From the NCBI RefSeq assembly GCF_044772865.1, contig NZ_CP173029.1, positions 3,100,001-3,164,000 on the forward strand: a stretch of 64,000 nucleotides of DNA. The letters run 5' to 3'. This document shows, in pieces, positions 24,502 through 33,664 of this stretch. The stretch comes from Algirhabdus cladophorae (lineage in GTDB: Bacteria; Pseudomonadota; Alphaproteobacteria; Rhodobacterales; Rhodobacteraceae). Made by a program: the position numbers and the translations under genes. The stretch's first letter is position 1. Each line of letters opens with the position of its first letter. The notes under the pieces are model-generated. The model was not told where the DNA came from and did no database searches. It worked only from the letters and a program-made list of their open reading frames with translations.

Positions 24502-25260
24502 ATGAAGGTCCTCGTACCCGTCAAACGCGTGATCGACTATAACGTGAAAGTCCGCGTAAAAGCAGACGGTAGCGGTGTTGATCTCGCCAATGTCAAAATG
24601 TCTATGAACCCGTTTGACGAAATTGCCGTCGAACAGGCGATCCGTTTGAAAGAAGCAGGTCAAGCCGACGAAGTCATCGCCGTGTCCATCGGCGTCAAGC
24701 AGTCGCAAGAAACTCTGCGCACAGCGCTGGCCATGGGCGCAGATCGCGCGATCCTTGTTGTCGCAGCTGACGACGTTCATACGGATATTGAACCTCTGGC
24801 TGTTGCAAAAATCCTCAAAGCCATTGTCGACGAAGAGGCCCCCGGCCTTGTGCTGTGCGGCAAGCAAGCCATCGACAACGACATGAACGCCACGGGTCAA
24901 ATGACTTCGGCGTTGCTGGGTTGGTCTCAGGCAACATTTGCCTCTGAAGTTGCAATCGAAGGCGATAGTGCCGTTGTCACACGCGAAGTTGACGGCGGTT
25001 TGCAGACCATCAAGGTCAAGATGCCAACAGTTGTGACCGTTGACCTGCGTCTCAACGAGCCGCGCTATGCGTCGCTGCCAAATATCATGAAGGCCAAGAA
25101 AAAGCCTATGGATGAAAAGACAGCTGCCGATTACGGCGTTGATGTTAAGCCGCGTTTGGCTGTGACTGGCACAACAGAACCCGAAGCGCGCGCCGCAGGG
25201 ATCAAAGTGGCCTCGGTCGACGAATTGGTTGCGAAACTCAAAGAAGCGGGGGCTGTATAA
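24502..25260 (+). CDS. etfB: electron transfer flavoprotein, beta subunit
   Basis: A 252-residue EtfB that binds AMP and passes electrons from acyl-CoA dehydrogenases to ETF-ubiquinone oxidoreductase. The start MKVLVPVKRVIDYNVKVR follows GGGAG. The LRLNEPRYASLPNIMKAKKK recognition loop (near residue 195) is intact. Its stop overlaps the etfA ATG by one base (TAATG). The 190 bases upstream are AT-rich and probably hold the promoter. Confidence 0.95.
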   Translation: MKVLVPVKRVIDYNVKVRVKADGSGVDLANVKMSMNPFDEIAVEQAIRLKEAGQADEVIAVSIGVKQSQETLRTALAMGADRAILVVAADDVHTDIEPLAVAKILKAIVDEEAPGLVLCGKQAIDNDMNATGQMTSALLGWSQATFASEVAIEGDSAVVTREVDGGLQTIKVKMPTVVTVDLRLNEPRYASLPNIMKAKKKPMDEKTAADYGVDVKPRLAVTGTTEPEARAAGIKVASVDELVAKLKEAGAV

Positions 25261-26189
25261 TGGCTGTTCTTCTCATTGCGGAAGTTGTGAATGGTGAGCT
25301 GTCGGTTGACGCCACTGCCAAGGCCCTGACGGCCGCCAAACAAATGGGCGAAGTGACCGTACTGTGCGCCGGTGACTCCTGTGGTGCCGCTGCAGAAGCC
25401 GCTGCAAAGCTGGACGGTGTGTCGAAGGTGCTATGCGCCCAAGACGCAGCCTATGGCAACGATCTGGCCGAACAAGTGTCGGATCTGGTGATTTCCCTTG
25501 CTGGTGACTACTCGCACATTGTGGCCCCATCGACGGCGGCGTCTAAAAACATCCTGCCACGTGTTGCGGCACTGTTGGACGTGATGATCATCTCTGAAGT
25601 GACCGCTGTGATCGACGCCGACACATTCGAGCGCCCGATCTATGCTGGTAACGCTGTTCAAACAGTGAAATCTGCGGATGCCACTAAAGTGGCTACGATC
25701 CGGACGTCCACGTTTGATGCGGCCGGCGAAGGCGGCTCTGCCTCGGTTGAAACGATCTCTGCAGTTGCAAACTCTGGCCTGTCTGAGTGGGTCGAAGACA
25801 AGGTTGCGGCCAGCGACCGTCCAGAACTGACCTCTGCTGGGGTTGTCGTGTCTGGCGGCCGCGGCGTTGGATCCGAAGACGACTTTGCGCTGATCGAAAA
25901 ATTGGCTGACACGCTGGGTGCGGCTGTTGGTGCGTCCCGTGCGGCTGTCGACAGTGGCTACGCGCCCAACGATTGGCAAGTTGGCCAAACCGGTAAAGTT
26001 GTGGCGCCTGACCTTTATGTGGCGGTCGGTATTTCCGGTGCGATCCAGCACTTGGCTGGCATGAAGGACAGCAAAGTCATCGTTGCGATCAACAAAGACG
26101 ACGAGGCCCCAATTTTCCAAGTGGCAGATTACGGCTTGGTTGCGGATTTGTTCGACGCGGTTCCCGAATTGACAGAAAAACTGTCCTGA
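25260..26189 (+). CDS. etfA: electron transfer flavoprotein, alpha subunit
   Basis: A 309-residue EtfA. The FAD domain in the C-terminal half shows SGGRGVGSEDDF and VAVGISGAIQHLAGM, then INKDDEAPIFQVADYGLVAD. Coupled to etfB by a one-base overlap. It serves the acyl-CoA dehydrogenases of the cell, including mcd in this window. Confidence 0.95.
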   Translation: MAVLLIAEVVNGELSVDATAKALTAAKQMGEVTVLCAGDSCGAAAEAAAKLDGVSKVLCAQDAAYGNDLAEQVSDLVISLAGDYSHIVAPSTAASKNILPRVAALLDVMIISEVTAVIDADTFERPIYAGNAVQTVKSADATKVATIRTSTFDAAGEGGSASVETISAVANSGLSEWVEDKVAASDRPELTSAGVVVSGGRGVGSEDDFALIEKLADTLGAAVGASRAAVDSGYAPNDWQVGQTGKVVAPDLYVAVGISGAIQHLAGMKDSKVIVAINKDDEAPIFQVADYGLVADLFDAVPELTEKLS

Positions 26190-26210
26190 TCCGAATCTGA
26201 AAAACGGTTA

Positions 26211-26240
26211 AAAGGGCCCGCCTCATCAGCGGGCCTTTTT
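26211..26240 (+). terminator. terminator after etfBA
   Basis: GGCCCGC (26215-26221) and GCGGGCC (26229-26235) with a 7-base loop, then TTTTTT. It may also act on the convergent DUF6473 gene. Confidence 0.8.
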
Positions 26241-26246
26241 TATTGG

Positions 26247-27086
26247 CTACTTTGCGGAATCCAAGGCAACCTTGATAAGATCAGACAATTGCCGTGCAAC
26301 TTCGCGGTGGGCAGCAGGGCCCATAACAAAACGCGCAGCCTCTTGTTCACCTTCCGGTATCTGCAGTTCGTCTGGGCCTTGACCAATCGCCTTAGCGCTG
26401 GGGGTGATCCAGGTCAACGAGTCGGCAAAAGGCGCAATCGCAAAAGACATTTCCTCGGATACATAGACAGGTTCGGCGCCCAAAGCATTCGTGCCGCCGT
26501 CGCTTTCCAAATGATGGCCTCGCAGCCCAAAGACAATCTTCGGCCCCTGAATTGCCTCAAGCAACTGGCGCGTGCGATGCAGCCACGCCTTTTGCATCTC
26601 TTCGACCACCATTTCAAAGCGTTCAGCAGAAGTTTCTTTTAGTGTTTCCAGCATGTGCCGGACAAAGGCAAAGTCAGTGAAGTCTACGTCATGATAGATC
26701 GATTGCAGGATCGTAGAGGCCCGCAAAAAGCGGTCATTTCGTCGAGGGTGCACCATATAAAACCGGTTCGACAGGTTGACTGCATTTGGCAACTGCACAA
26801 CCGTCAAAATGGCTTGGCCACAGATTGCCATAGCGCCGGAATCCTTGAGGAACGCGTCAGGTCCTGCCTGCAAAACGCCGAGGTTCACACAGGGATGTCC
26901 CAAGAGCGGTTCCAATTGATCGCAAAACGGCTCGGCTACGTATTTTCCATAGGTTTCTGTGCCACCTACAAATGCAATGAAGTCGCCATCAACCGAACGA
27001 GCGGGTCCGCGAAACATCAATTTCGATGTACCATAGTGGCACGGTTTGTAGTCTAAGGCCGAAAAGGCCATATTTTCGTAGGACAT
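26247..27086 (-). CDS. DUF6473-like protein of roseobacters
   Basis: A 279-residue soluble protein starting MSYENMAFSALDYKPCHYG. The FVGGTETYGKYVAEPF and PCVNLGVLQAGPDAFL segments resemble the nucleophile and Asn blocks of an SGNH-hydrolase-like fold, and a KIVFGLRGHH segment lies near residue 190. I link it to the DUF6473 family from memory; no activity is established. It is convergent with etfA and divergent from hbd. Confidence 0.55.
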   Translation of the reverse strand: MSYENMAFSALDYKPCHYGTSKLMFRGPARSVDGDFIAFVGGTETYGKYVAEPFCDQLEPLLGHPCVNLGVLQAGPDAFLKDSGAMAICGQAILTVVQLPNAVNLSNRFYMVHPRRNDRFLRASTILQSIYHDVDFTDFAFVRHMLETLKETSAERFEMVVEEMQKAWLHRTRQLLEAIQGPKIVFGLRGHHLESDGGTNALGAEPVYVSEEMSFAIAPFADSLTWITPSAKAIGQGPDELQIPEGEQEAARFVMGPAAHREVARQLSDLIKVALDSAK

Positions 27087-27244
27087 AGGTTACCCACCTT
27101 CTGTTCACCCGGAAGCAGAATCACATAAAAACCTTTCGCAGCTCTTAATGTTAAAATTATCGATTAATCTTTCGCCGTTTTGATCGCTTGCAGGTGCTTT
27201 AATCAAAAGCGTACACTGAAGGTGATTAACAAAGGGTCTACATC

Positions 27245-28120
27245 ATGAATGTCCAGAAAATTGGTGTGGTTGGCGCGGGCCAAATGGGCAATGGGATCGC
27301 CCATGTTATGGCTTTGGCCGGGTTCGATGTGGTGATGAACGATGTCTCCCAAGACGCCATTGATCGCGGGCGCCTTATTGTCTCGGGCAACTTGGATCGT
27401 CAGGTCCAACGCGGCAAAATCACCCAAGACGCCAAAGAGGCAGCACTGGCGCGCATCACGGGCACATTGGCCCTGCCTGATCTGGGTCAAACCGACTTGG
27501 TTATCGAGGCCGCCACTGAGCGCGAAACCGTAAAAACTGCGATTTTCGAGGACTTGCTGCCCCATCTTGCCCCCCACACGATCTTGACCTCAAACACCTC
27601 GTCGATTTCGATCACGCGGCTGGCTTCTCGAACAGATCGGCCCGAAAAATTCATGGGCTTCCACTTCATGAACCCAGTGCCAATCATGCAATTGGTTGAG
27701 TTAATCCGTGGCATTGCGACAGACGAACCAACGTTCAAATCCTGCTATGCCGTTGTAGAAAAGTTGGGCAAAACAGCCGCCACCGCCGAAGATTTTCCGG
27801 CCTTCATCGTCAACCGGATTTTGATGCCGATGATAAACGAGGCGATCTATACGCTCTACGAGGGCGTTGGGAACGTCCAGTCCATCGACACTTCGCTTAA
27901 ACTGGGCGCGAACCACCCCATGGGCCCTCTGGAACTGGCCGATTTTATTGGTTTGGACACTTGTTTGGCGATTATGAATGTTTTGCACGACGGCTTGGCC
28001 GATACCAAATATCGCCCCTGTCCGCTGCTGACGAAATACGTGGAGGCCGGATGGTTGGGTCGCAAAAGCCAGCGAGGCTTTTACGACTATCGGGGCGATA
28101 CGCCCATTCCAACGCGCTGA
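27245..28120 (+). CDS. 3-hydroxybutyryl-CoA dehydrogenase
   Basis: A 291-residue 3-hydroxyacyl-CoA dehydrogenase of the short (Hbd/PaaH) type, oxidising 3-hydroxybutyryl-CoA to acetoacetyl-CoA with NAD. The Rossmann motif GVVGAGQMGNGIAHV opens the protein; TSNTSSISIT and GFHFMNPVPIMQLVE (catalytic His) and the C-terminal HPMGPLELADFIGLD follow. It connects C4 metabolism (beta-oxidation, polyhydroxybutyrate, ethylmalonyl-CoA pathway). It lies downstream of etfBA but separated by the DUF6473 gene on the other strand. Confidence 0.92.
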   Translation: MNVQKIGVVGAGQMGNGIAHVMALAGFDVVMNDVSQDAIDRGRLIVSGNLDRQVQRGKITQDAKEAALARITGTLALPDLGQTDLVIEAATERETVKTAIFEDLLPHLAPHTILTSNTSSISITRLASRTDRPEKFMGFHFMNPVPIMQLVELIRGIATDEPTFKSCYAVVEKLGKTAATAEDFPAFIVNRILMPMINEAIYTLYEGVGNVQSIDTSLKLGANHPMGPLELADFIGLDTCLAIMNVLHDGLADTKYRPCPLLTKYVEAGWLGRKSQRGFYDYRGDTPIPTR

Positions 28121-28136
28121 GGAAAAGCTTAAACGC

Positions 28137-28172
28137 AAAAGGCCCCCTGCAGTCTTGCAGGGGGCCTTTTTC
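28137..28172. terminator. very strong bidirectional terminator
   Basis: A perfect 15-bp stem (AAAAGGCCCCCTGCA at 28137-28151, its complement at 28156-28170) with loop GTCT, ending in a T-run on both strands. It serves hbd (+) and the small exported protein gene (-). Confidence 0.9.
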
Positions 28173-28190
28173 ATTCAGGTTACGGATCGC

Positions 28191-28595
28191 TTATGAGCCG
28201 CGGTTTTCTTCGTTGGCCATCTGGTAGGCTTGGATCGCGGCTTGGCGCTCGGCGGCGACTGCGGATGGGCCGTCGATTTCACCGGCGTTCAGCGCTTTGT
28301 AGAAACTTACCAACACACGGTCATCGTCGTCAGCCGCTGTCTCGATGGCGAAGTCGGATACACCGACGGTGCCGGATGTAGAGAAGCTCACGTCTTGGCC
28401 AGCTTGGCTTTTGATAAAGTCAGCGCGGATGTGGTCGTCGCCTTCGATCGCATTTTTCAACTCGACCAGTTGGGTCGATGTAAAGGCGCCAGCCTCGACG
28501 CCCAGCGAGCGTGCCAGAGCGTCATTTGCGAATGCAGGGGCAGCCATTGCAGTTGTTGCAGCGATGACGAGAGCGGAAATTGTTACGTTTTTCAT
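28191..28595 (-). CDS. small exported protein, function unknown
   Basis: A 134-residue protein with a classic signal peptide, MKNVTISALVIAATTAMA, and predicted cleavage after Ala-Phe-Ala at residue 23. The mature protein is acidic, about 110 residues, Ala/Asp-rich, without Cys. No family is recognised. A single-gene unit ending at the strong shared terminator. Confidence 0.75.
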   Translation of the reverse strand: MKNVTISALVIAATTAMAAPAFANDALARSLGVEAGAFTSTQLVELKNAIEGDDHIRADFIKSQAGQDVSFSTSGTVGVSDFAIETAADDDDRVLVSFYKALNAGEIDGPSAVAAERQAAIQAYQMANEENRGS

Positions 28596-28916
28596 AGGTC
28601 TAGGTCCTTATATCGTGGTCGTGTTGAGGGAGGGTTAACGACCGGGTTTATGTTTGGCGCTGGGAGGGTGCGCCGTTCGATGAGCTAGATTTAGGGGCTG
28701 CAGTGGTGCCAGTACACAGGCAGAAATATCCGCGTACTGTGCGCATATGCACATCACCGTGACGTGAGACGCGAAACCATTTGCGCCCCTATAAACAAGG
28801 CCCGCCGGGTGAAATGTTACAAAATCGCCCGCAAAATGCGTCAAGATCCCACGCGGATCACATGTTTTGTGAGGCGATTTTTATTTAGACTCTGGAGGAT
28901 CAGACTAGGAAAAAGG
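28596..28916. other. gap upstream of the small exported protein gene
   Basis: No gene is recognised. It includes the leader and promoter region of the exported protein gene (minus strand). A short run of GC- and AT-rich stretches precedes the acyltransferase stop at 28917. No terminator with a good U-tract and no repeat was found. Confidence 0.4.
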
Positions 28917-29795
28917 CTATTTGCCCTTCAACGCAAGGGTCTGCTCACGCAACCAAGCCACGAATCCACGTGGATTCGTTGACCATTCTTTCACTTCATT
29001 TGCAGGCAATGCCGTACCGACCACAGGTTTTTGCGGCTTGTTCAGGGCATGCACCACTTCGTAGATCAACAAGCCCTGGCGTAGGGTTGCCGAAAGCTTG
29101 TTTGCGATCTGATACCAGCGTGAATTCTGGCCAGGAAAATAAATAGGGACCACCGTGGCACCAGATCGTTGGATCATTTTGGCTGTAAACGGATTCCATT
29201 CAGCTTCAACCGCATCGCCAAAAAATGTCTCGGACGTGGCAACCACACCTGACGGGAATAGCACAATCACGCCGCCGTCTTGCAGATACTTCATGGCCTC
29301 GGCGCGCATTTCAATGCTCTTGCGTTGACTGTTTTCCTCGTGTGGAAAGGGGACCGGGATCATGAATTGCGCAATCTCGTCCACACCCGTAAGCAAAGAC
29401 CGCGTCAAAATTTTGTAATCTGTGCGCACACGGCCAATTAATTCGGCCAAAACCATCCCGTCCACGAGGCCATGCGGGTGATTGGCTACAATAATCAAAG
29501 GGCCGTCTGCCGGGATATTTGCGATTTGATCCGCAGGCGTTTGCAACTCAATCCCCATCAGATCCAGTGCCTTTGACCAGAAGGCCTGGCCATGGGGTGC
29601 GCCCTCGCGTTCAAAACTGCGGATCAGACGCAGCAAGGGGATCTTGCCCGTGATCCATTCCATGGTGCGAATTGTATTGGCTTTGTAGGGATTGGTGAAC
29701 GTGTTGGCATAAGACAAGCGACGCTTATCATAGGGCACAAAATCAGGATCACCCATCTGCGGCACCCTGCTAGTTGTGTTCTGCGTGTCTACCAC
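28917..29795 (-). CDS. lysophospholipid acyltransferase (PlsC-like)
   Basis: A 292-residue protein of the acyltransferase superfamily. The catalytic block LIIVANHPHGLVDGMVLAEL (about residues 99-118) is a variant of the HxxxxD motif, with five residues between His and Asp as in the NHPxGxxDG subgroup. VLFPSGVVATS marks the substrate-binding block and VPIYFPGQNS the third. It would acylate a lysolipid at the cytoplasmic membrane; the substrate is uncertain. A single gene. Confidence 0.75.
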   Translation of the reverse strand: MVDTQNTTSRVPQMGDPDFVPYDKRRLSYANTFTNPYKANTIRTMEWITGKIPLLRLIRSFEREGAPHGQAFWSKALDLMGIELQTPADQIANIPADGPLIIVANHPHGLVDGMVLAELIGRVRTDYKILTRSLLTGVDEIAQFMIPVPFPHEENSQRKSIEMRAEAMKYLQDGGVIVLFPSGVVATSETFFGDAVEAEWNPFTAKMIQRSGATVVPIYFPGQNSRWYQIANKLSATLRQGLLIYEVVHALNKPQKPVVGTALPANEVKEWSTNPRGFVAWLREQTLALKGK

Positions 29796-29830
29796 TGTCC
29801 CGCCTGACCGATCTGCCTAGGACATCAATC

Positions 29831-30109
29831 CTAGTCGTCTTCACCAAATTTATTCGCCACGAGGCCAGCCACGGCATCTGCTAAATCCTGTGCATCCGCC
29901 CCCGTAGTTTTAACTTTGATAAAACTTCCCTTCGACGCTGCCAACATTAAAAGGCCCATAATGCTGTCCCCATTGGTGGTTAGACCGTCCTTTTCGACCT
30001 CACAAGCCGCATCAAAGTCCTCAACCACTTCAACCAGCTTCGCAGAGGCCCGCGCATGCAGGCCTTTGATATTGACAATTTTAAGCTCTTGAATGATCGG
30101 CTCAGTCAT
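29831..30109 (-). CDS. ptsH: HPr phosphocarrier of a regulatory PTS
   Basis: A 92-residue HPr. GLHARASAKL holds the phospho-acceptor His18, and GDSIMGLLML holds Ser49, the site modified by HPr kinase. It starts MTEPIIQELKIVNIKG. The ATG overlaps the EIIA stop by 8 bases. Because no sugar EIIB or EIIC is present, it is likely the relay of a purely regulatory PTS (family knowledge). Confidence 0.93.
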   Translation of the reverse strand: MTEPIIQELKIVNIKGLHARASAKLVEVVEDFDAACEVEKDGLTTNGDSIMGLLMLAASKGSFIKVKTTGADAQDLADAVAGLVANKFGEDD

Positions 30110-30512
30110 TTGAAGGCTCCTCTTGAGGATTAAGATCGTAACTGTCGAGGTATTTTCGTCCGGCAGCAGCAGCAGCCTGAACTGCCTTTTCAACAGACAG
30201 ATGGCGCGACTTGGCCAATTTGACAAGCATGGGCAGATTTGCGCCGTAGAGGATCTTACGGTGGGCTTTGCCACAGGCCCGCAGAGACAAATTCGAGGGC
30301 GATCCACCGAACATGTCAGTGACCATGACAACGCCGTCACCTGCATCGACGGCCTCGGCGGCGGCGCAGATTTCGGCTTCCTTCGCGGCGCGGTCGTGGG
30401 TTGCAGCGATGGAAATGGCAGCAATTCCGCTTTGCTGTCCGACCACATGTTCAACGGCGGCCAGGTATTCCTTGGCCAACCCACCATGTGCGACAATAAC
30501 CACACCGATCAC
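30102..30512 (-). CDS. PTS EIIA of the mannose family
   Basis: A 136-residue protein, GTG start, with MIGVVIVAHGGLAKEYL bearing the phospho-acceptor His9 and the DMFGGSPSNLSL motif of EIIA(Man). The GTG at 30512 is favoured by a AAAGG upstream and by family length; a longer in-frame opening would overlap rapZ. It accepts phosphate from HPr. In alphaproteobacteria this protein acts in regulation with ChvG/HprK rather than in transport. Confidence 0.88.
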   Translation of the reverse strand: MIGVVIVAHGGLAKEYLAAVEHVVGQQSGIAAISIAATHDRAAKEAEICAAAEAVDAGDGVVMVTDMFGGSPSNLSLRACGKAHRKILYGANLPMLVKLAKSRHLSVEKAVQAAAAAGRKYLDSYDLNPQEEPSND

Positions 30513-30543
30513 GCGGAAAACACCTTTCGCAAGTCTGACGCCA

Positions 30544-31437
30544 CTACTGGGTCTGACGTTCCAATTCTCGGTGCCTAATTGACACCTGCCACTCTTGTTC
30601 CGCAAGGGCCAGCGCAAGTTTTTCTGTCATAGTGACCGAACGGTGTTTGCCACCCGTACAGCCAAATCCAATGGAGAAATGCGTTTTACCCTCATCACGG
30701 TAAGCGGGCAGTAAAAACTCAACCATTGACTGAACCTTATCAAAAAAGCCAGCATATCTCGCGTCTTGTGCAACGTAGTCTTGCACTTGGTCGGTGCGCC
30801 CGTCTAATTCCCGCAGGCTGGCGTCCCAATAGGGATTGCGCAAAAAACGACAGTCAAAGACCATATCGATGCCGCGTGGCAGGCCGCGTTTGTACGAAAA
30901 GGAGTGCAGGCTCACCGCCAGAAATCCCCCAGCAGTTCCTCCAAAAATGCGCCACATCTCGGCCTTCAGGTCATGCGGGCTCAAGTTTGATGTATCGAGC
31001 AAACTATCGGCACGTGCGCGCAAAGGTTTGAGCAGATCCACTTCACGCATCACCCCTTGAATGGGGGCCTCTTCCGGGGCCATGGGATGCCGCCGGCGCG
31101 TTTCAGAATAGCGGCGCGTCAGCACCTCTGGATCGCAATCAAGATACAGCAAATCTACATCCACATCGTCACGGCCCGACAATTCGGTCACCAGATCCAA
31201 CACGCCTTGGGTCGAAAAATCGCGATTACGCACATCCAGACCCAAAGCCAAGGGGCGCGCAGAGGCGTCCCCGGTGATCAGCCGGGAACACAACGACAGC
31301 GGCAGGTTATCGATGGCCTCATATTCAAGATCTTCTAAGGCGTTAATGGCGGTCGAGCGGCCCGCACCAGAGGGGCCCGTCACGAGAACCACCCGCTGAC
31401 TGGGAAGGTCTGATTTTGGCTTGGGTTGTTGGGTCAT
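30544..31437 (-). CDS. rapZ: RapZ-like nucleotide-binding protein
   Basis: A 297-residue P-loop protein. Walker A reads GPSGAGRS (21-28), so the usual invariant Lys is Arg. The C-terminal FSIGFGCTGGKHRSVTMTEKL is the signature of the RapZ/YvcJ family. RapZ in E. coli controls GlmS through small RNAs; the role in alphaproteobacteria is not settled. It lies between hprK and the EIIA gene, as in relatives. Upstream in-frame codons are rejected. Confidence 0.9.
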   Translation of the reverse strand: MTQQPKPKSDLPSQRVVLVTGPSGAGRSTAINALEDLEYEAIDNLPLSLCSRLITGDASARPLALGLDVRNRDFSTQGVLDLVTELSGRDDVDVDLLYLDCDPEVLTRRYSETRRRHPMAPEEAPIQGVMREVDLLKPLRARADSLLDTSNLSPHDLKAEMWRIFGGTAGGFLAVSLHSFSYKRGLPRGIDMVFDCRFLRNPYWDASLRELDGRTDQVQDYVAQDARYAGFFDKVQSMVEFLLPAYRDEGKTHFSIGFGCTGGKHRSVTMTEKLALALAEQEWQVSIRHRELERQTQ

Positions 31438-31501
31438 GTCATCAGTTCCTCGGCGGGAGACGCCACCATTATTCACCAACGTATATAAGGGAGTTGTGCC
31501 G

Positions 31502-31918
31502 TCAGGTCACTCGTTCGCCTGAAAGATAGAGGAAAAGTGCAGAAGGGAAATGGCAATGAACAGATTTGTGAAACAGCGCGAGGTCGCACCCATCCAATTG
31601 CGTCATGCGCAGCGGCGGAAGGCGATCATCCTCAGTCTGGTCTAAATCGACGATCGCTTTGACGGCTGTCCTGTCCACGGTCTGGCACGCCAATATACCG
31701 ACGCCGCGTGCCTCTATCTGGCCCTTAATGGGGGCCGGGGCCGACGCAGACAACTGTTCGTTCTGGATCTCTATCAACGTTTGATCGTCTGCAACCAGAT
31801 CGCAGCCCAAGGCGATCAATTGCAGGGCCAGGTTGGATTTTCCGCTGCCCGATTTTCCTTGGATCAACAGGCCATGCCCGGACAAGCTGACACATGTGGC
31901 GTGGATCAAGCGCCCCAT
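31502..31918 (-). CDS. hprK: HPr kinase/phosphorylase, short alphaproteobacterial form
   Basis: A 138-residue protein equal to the C-terminal catalytic half of Firmicute HprK (about 310 residues); the N-terminal domain is absent, as usual in alphaproteobacteria. Walker A is GKSGSGKS (21-28), and IEARGVGIL is the HprK signature. It phosphorylates HPr on Ser49. It follows chvG after 12 bases and precedes rapZ. Confidence 0.9.
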   Translation of the reverse strand: MGRLIHATCVSLSGHGLLIQGKSGSGKSNLALQLIALGCDLVADDQTLIEIQNEQLSASAPAPIKGQIEARGVGILACQTVDRTAVKAIVDLDQTEDDRLPPLRMTQLDGCDLALFHKSVHCHFPSALFLYLSGERVT

Positions 31919-31930
31919 GTCTTTGCCACG

Positions 31931-33664
31931 CTAAACGGGTAGACCCACAACAAAGCGGGCGCCCAGGGGATCAGAGGTCATGTCAGCTTCGGTCGGCCGA
32001 ATGTTTTCGGCCCAGATAACGCCGCCATGTGCCTCGACAATCTGCTTGGAAATCGCCAGACCGAGGCCCGAATTATTCCCAAACTGCCCCACAGGACGTT
32101 CGGAATAAAAGCGTTTGAATACTTTTGTCAGAGCTTGATCAGGGATACCGGGGCCTGTGTCCTCAACAACAATCAGCACGCGATTTTCGCGCTTGCGGGC
32201 CCAAACGCGGATCGCATCACCTTCATCGCAAAAGGACGTGGCATTGGTGATAAGATTGACAAAAACCTGTGCAAGCCGCGCCTCGAGACCATCAATAATG
32301 ACCGGTTCGGCAGGCATATCGGTGATGAAATCGACGCCCTTTGCTTTGGCTTCTTCACCCAGAAATTCAGTGATGTTGGAGAGCATACCCAATAGGTCAA
32401 AGCTTTCCTCTTCCTCTTTGACCAGCTCACTGTCCAGTCTGGACGCATTCGAGATGTCACTGACCAAACGGTCCAAACGGCGTACGTCATGTTCAATAAC
32501 ATCCAACAGCTTTTCGCGCTGGTCGTCGCGCTTGGCGACGCGCATCGTGCCAACCGCCGATCGCAGGCTGGCCAATGGGTTCTTGATCTCATGGGCCACA
32601 TCAGCGGCGAATTGTTCGTTGCTTTCGATGCGTTCATAGAGTGCACCAACCATACCACGCAAGGCCCCGGACAAGCGTCCAATCTCATCGGGCCGCGCGG
32701 TGAGGTCAGGGATGCGGATCCGCGAAGGACTGACTTTGCGCGCATTTTTGTCACGCCCAAGTTCAGCCGCAGTGGCAAGATCCGACAATGGATTAGCGAT
32801 GGTTGACGCCAAAACAAGGCTCAGCCCAATGGACACAAGCAGGGCAATGACAAACATTTGCAACACTTGTTCGCGTTCAAATCGCACCAATTCATCGATT
32901 TCACCTGCTGCAGAAGTGAGGGCGATAACCCCCACAACAGCGCCATTGTGTTGGATCGGGGTCGCCACGGTAAATATCGTGGCGCCTTTATCATCCTTGC
33001 CGGTATCGACCTGAGTGGTGCCGCCTAAAGTTGCCTCAACCAGCTGAGCGGCCTGAAACTGGGAGGTATCATTGGTGGCGCCTTCGGTGTTTTTGGGCGC
33101 AAAGATACTGGCAAGACCTTCCCAGCCGGTGTTCAACAGATCCGTAATAAAGGTGCTGCGCCTGTCGTTGGCCAAGCCGTTGATCTGTAGCGTGCCAGCC
33201 CGTTCAGCGCCCAGAGTTGAGGCGACCAATGTAGCGTTAGGTTCGAAAACATAGACATCCAACGCGCTGCGCAAATCCAAATTGGCAAGTGCTACGGTGG
33301 GATCAATGCCGTCAGAGGCCGCCAGATTTACTGGCGCGCCCTGTGGCAATTGCGCCTCGAACACATCTGCAATCAGCTCAGCCTCGCCAACCAAGGAGGC
33401 CGCACGCTGATACGCTAGATTGTCACGCGAGGGGTTTAGGTACAAAACCCCCGCCACCAGAACGACCAAGGCCAGCAGATTAAAGGTGATGATCTTGCGC
33501 GCCAATGGCGAGCGGTTGACCGAAATAAGGCTGCGCCGCGCACGACGGTCCTGCACATCTGTATCGCCCGTCGACTCCGGTGCAACAAAATCGTCCCCCA
33601 AAACCACTTCGGCTTGGCGGACTGATTTTAAACTTCGGACGTCAATTTTCGGGGCGATTGTCAT
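31931..33664 (-). CDS. chvG: sensor histidine kinase ChvG (ExoS-like)
   Basis: A 577-residue kinase. Transmembrane segment 1 is at about 58-76, a periplasmic sensing region of about 190 residues follows, and transmembrane segment 2 lies near 270-290. Next come a HAMP region, the phospho-acceptor block FAADVAHEIKNPLASL, the N-box NLITNATSF and the G-boxes VEDTGPGIP and SGLGLAISKQI. It pairs with ChvI, with which its start codon overlaps by one base. ChvG/ChvI senses envelope or acid stress in related bacteria. Confidence 0.92.
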   Translation of the reverse strand: MTIAPKIDVRSLKSVRQAEVVLGDDFVAPESTGDTDVQDRRARRSLISVNRSPLARKIITFNLLALVVLVAGVLYLNPSRDNLAYQRAASLVGEAELIADVFEAQLPQGAPVNLAASDGIDPTVALANLDLRSALDVYVFEPNATLVASTLGAERAGTLQINGLANDRRSTFITDLLNTGWEGLASIFAPKNTEGATNDTSQFQAAQLVEATLGGTTQVDTGKDDKGATIFTVATPIQHNGAVVGVIALTSAAGEIDELVRFEREQVLQMFVIALLVSIGLSLVLASTIANPLSDLATAAELGRDKNARKVSPSRIRIPDLTARPDEIGRLSGALRGMVGALYERIESNEQFAADVAHEIKNPLASLRSAVGTMRVAKRDDQREKLLDVIEHDVRRLDRLVSDISNASRLDSELVKEEEESFDLLGMLSNITEFLGEEAKAKGVDFITDMPAEPVIIDGLEARLAQVFVNLITNATSFCDEGDAIRVWARKRENRVLIVVEDTGPGIPDQALTKVFKRFYSERPVGQFGNNSGLGLAISKQIVEAHGGVIWAENIRPTEADMTSDPLGARFVVGLPV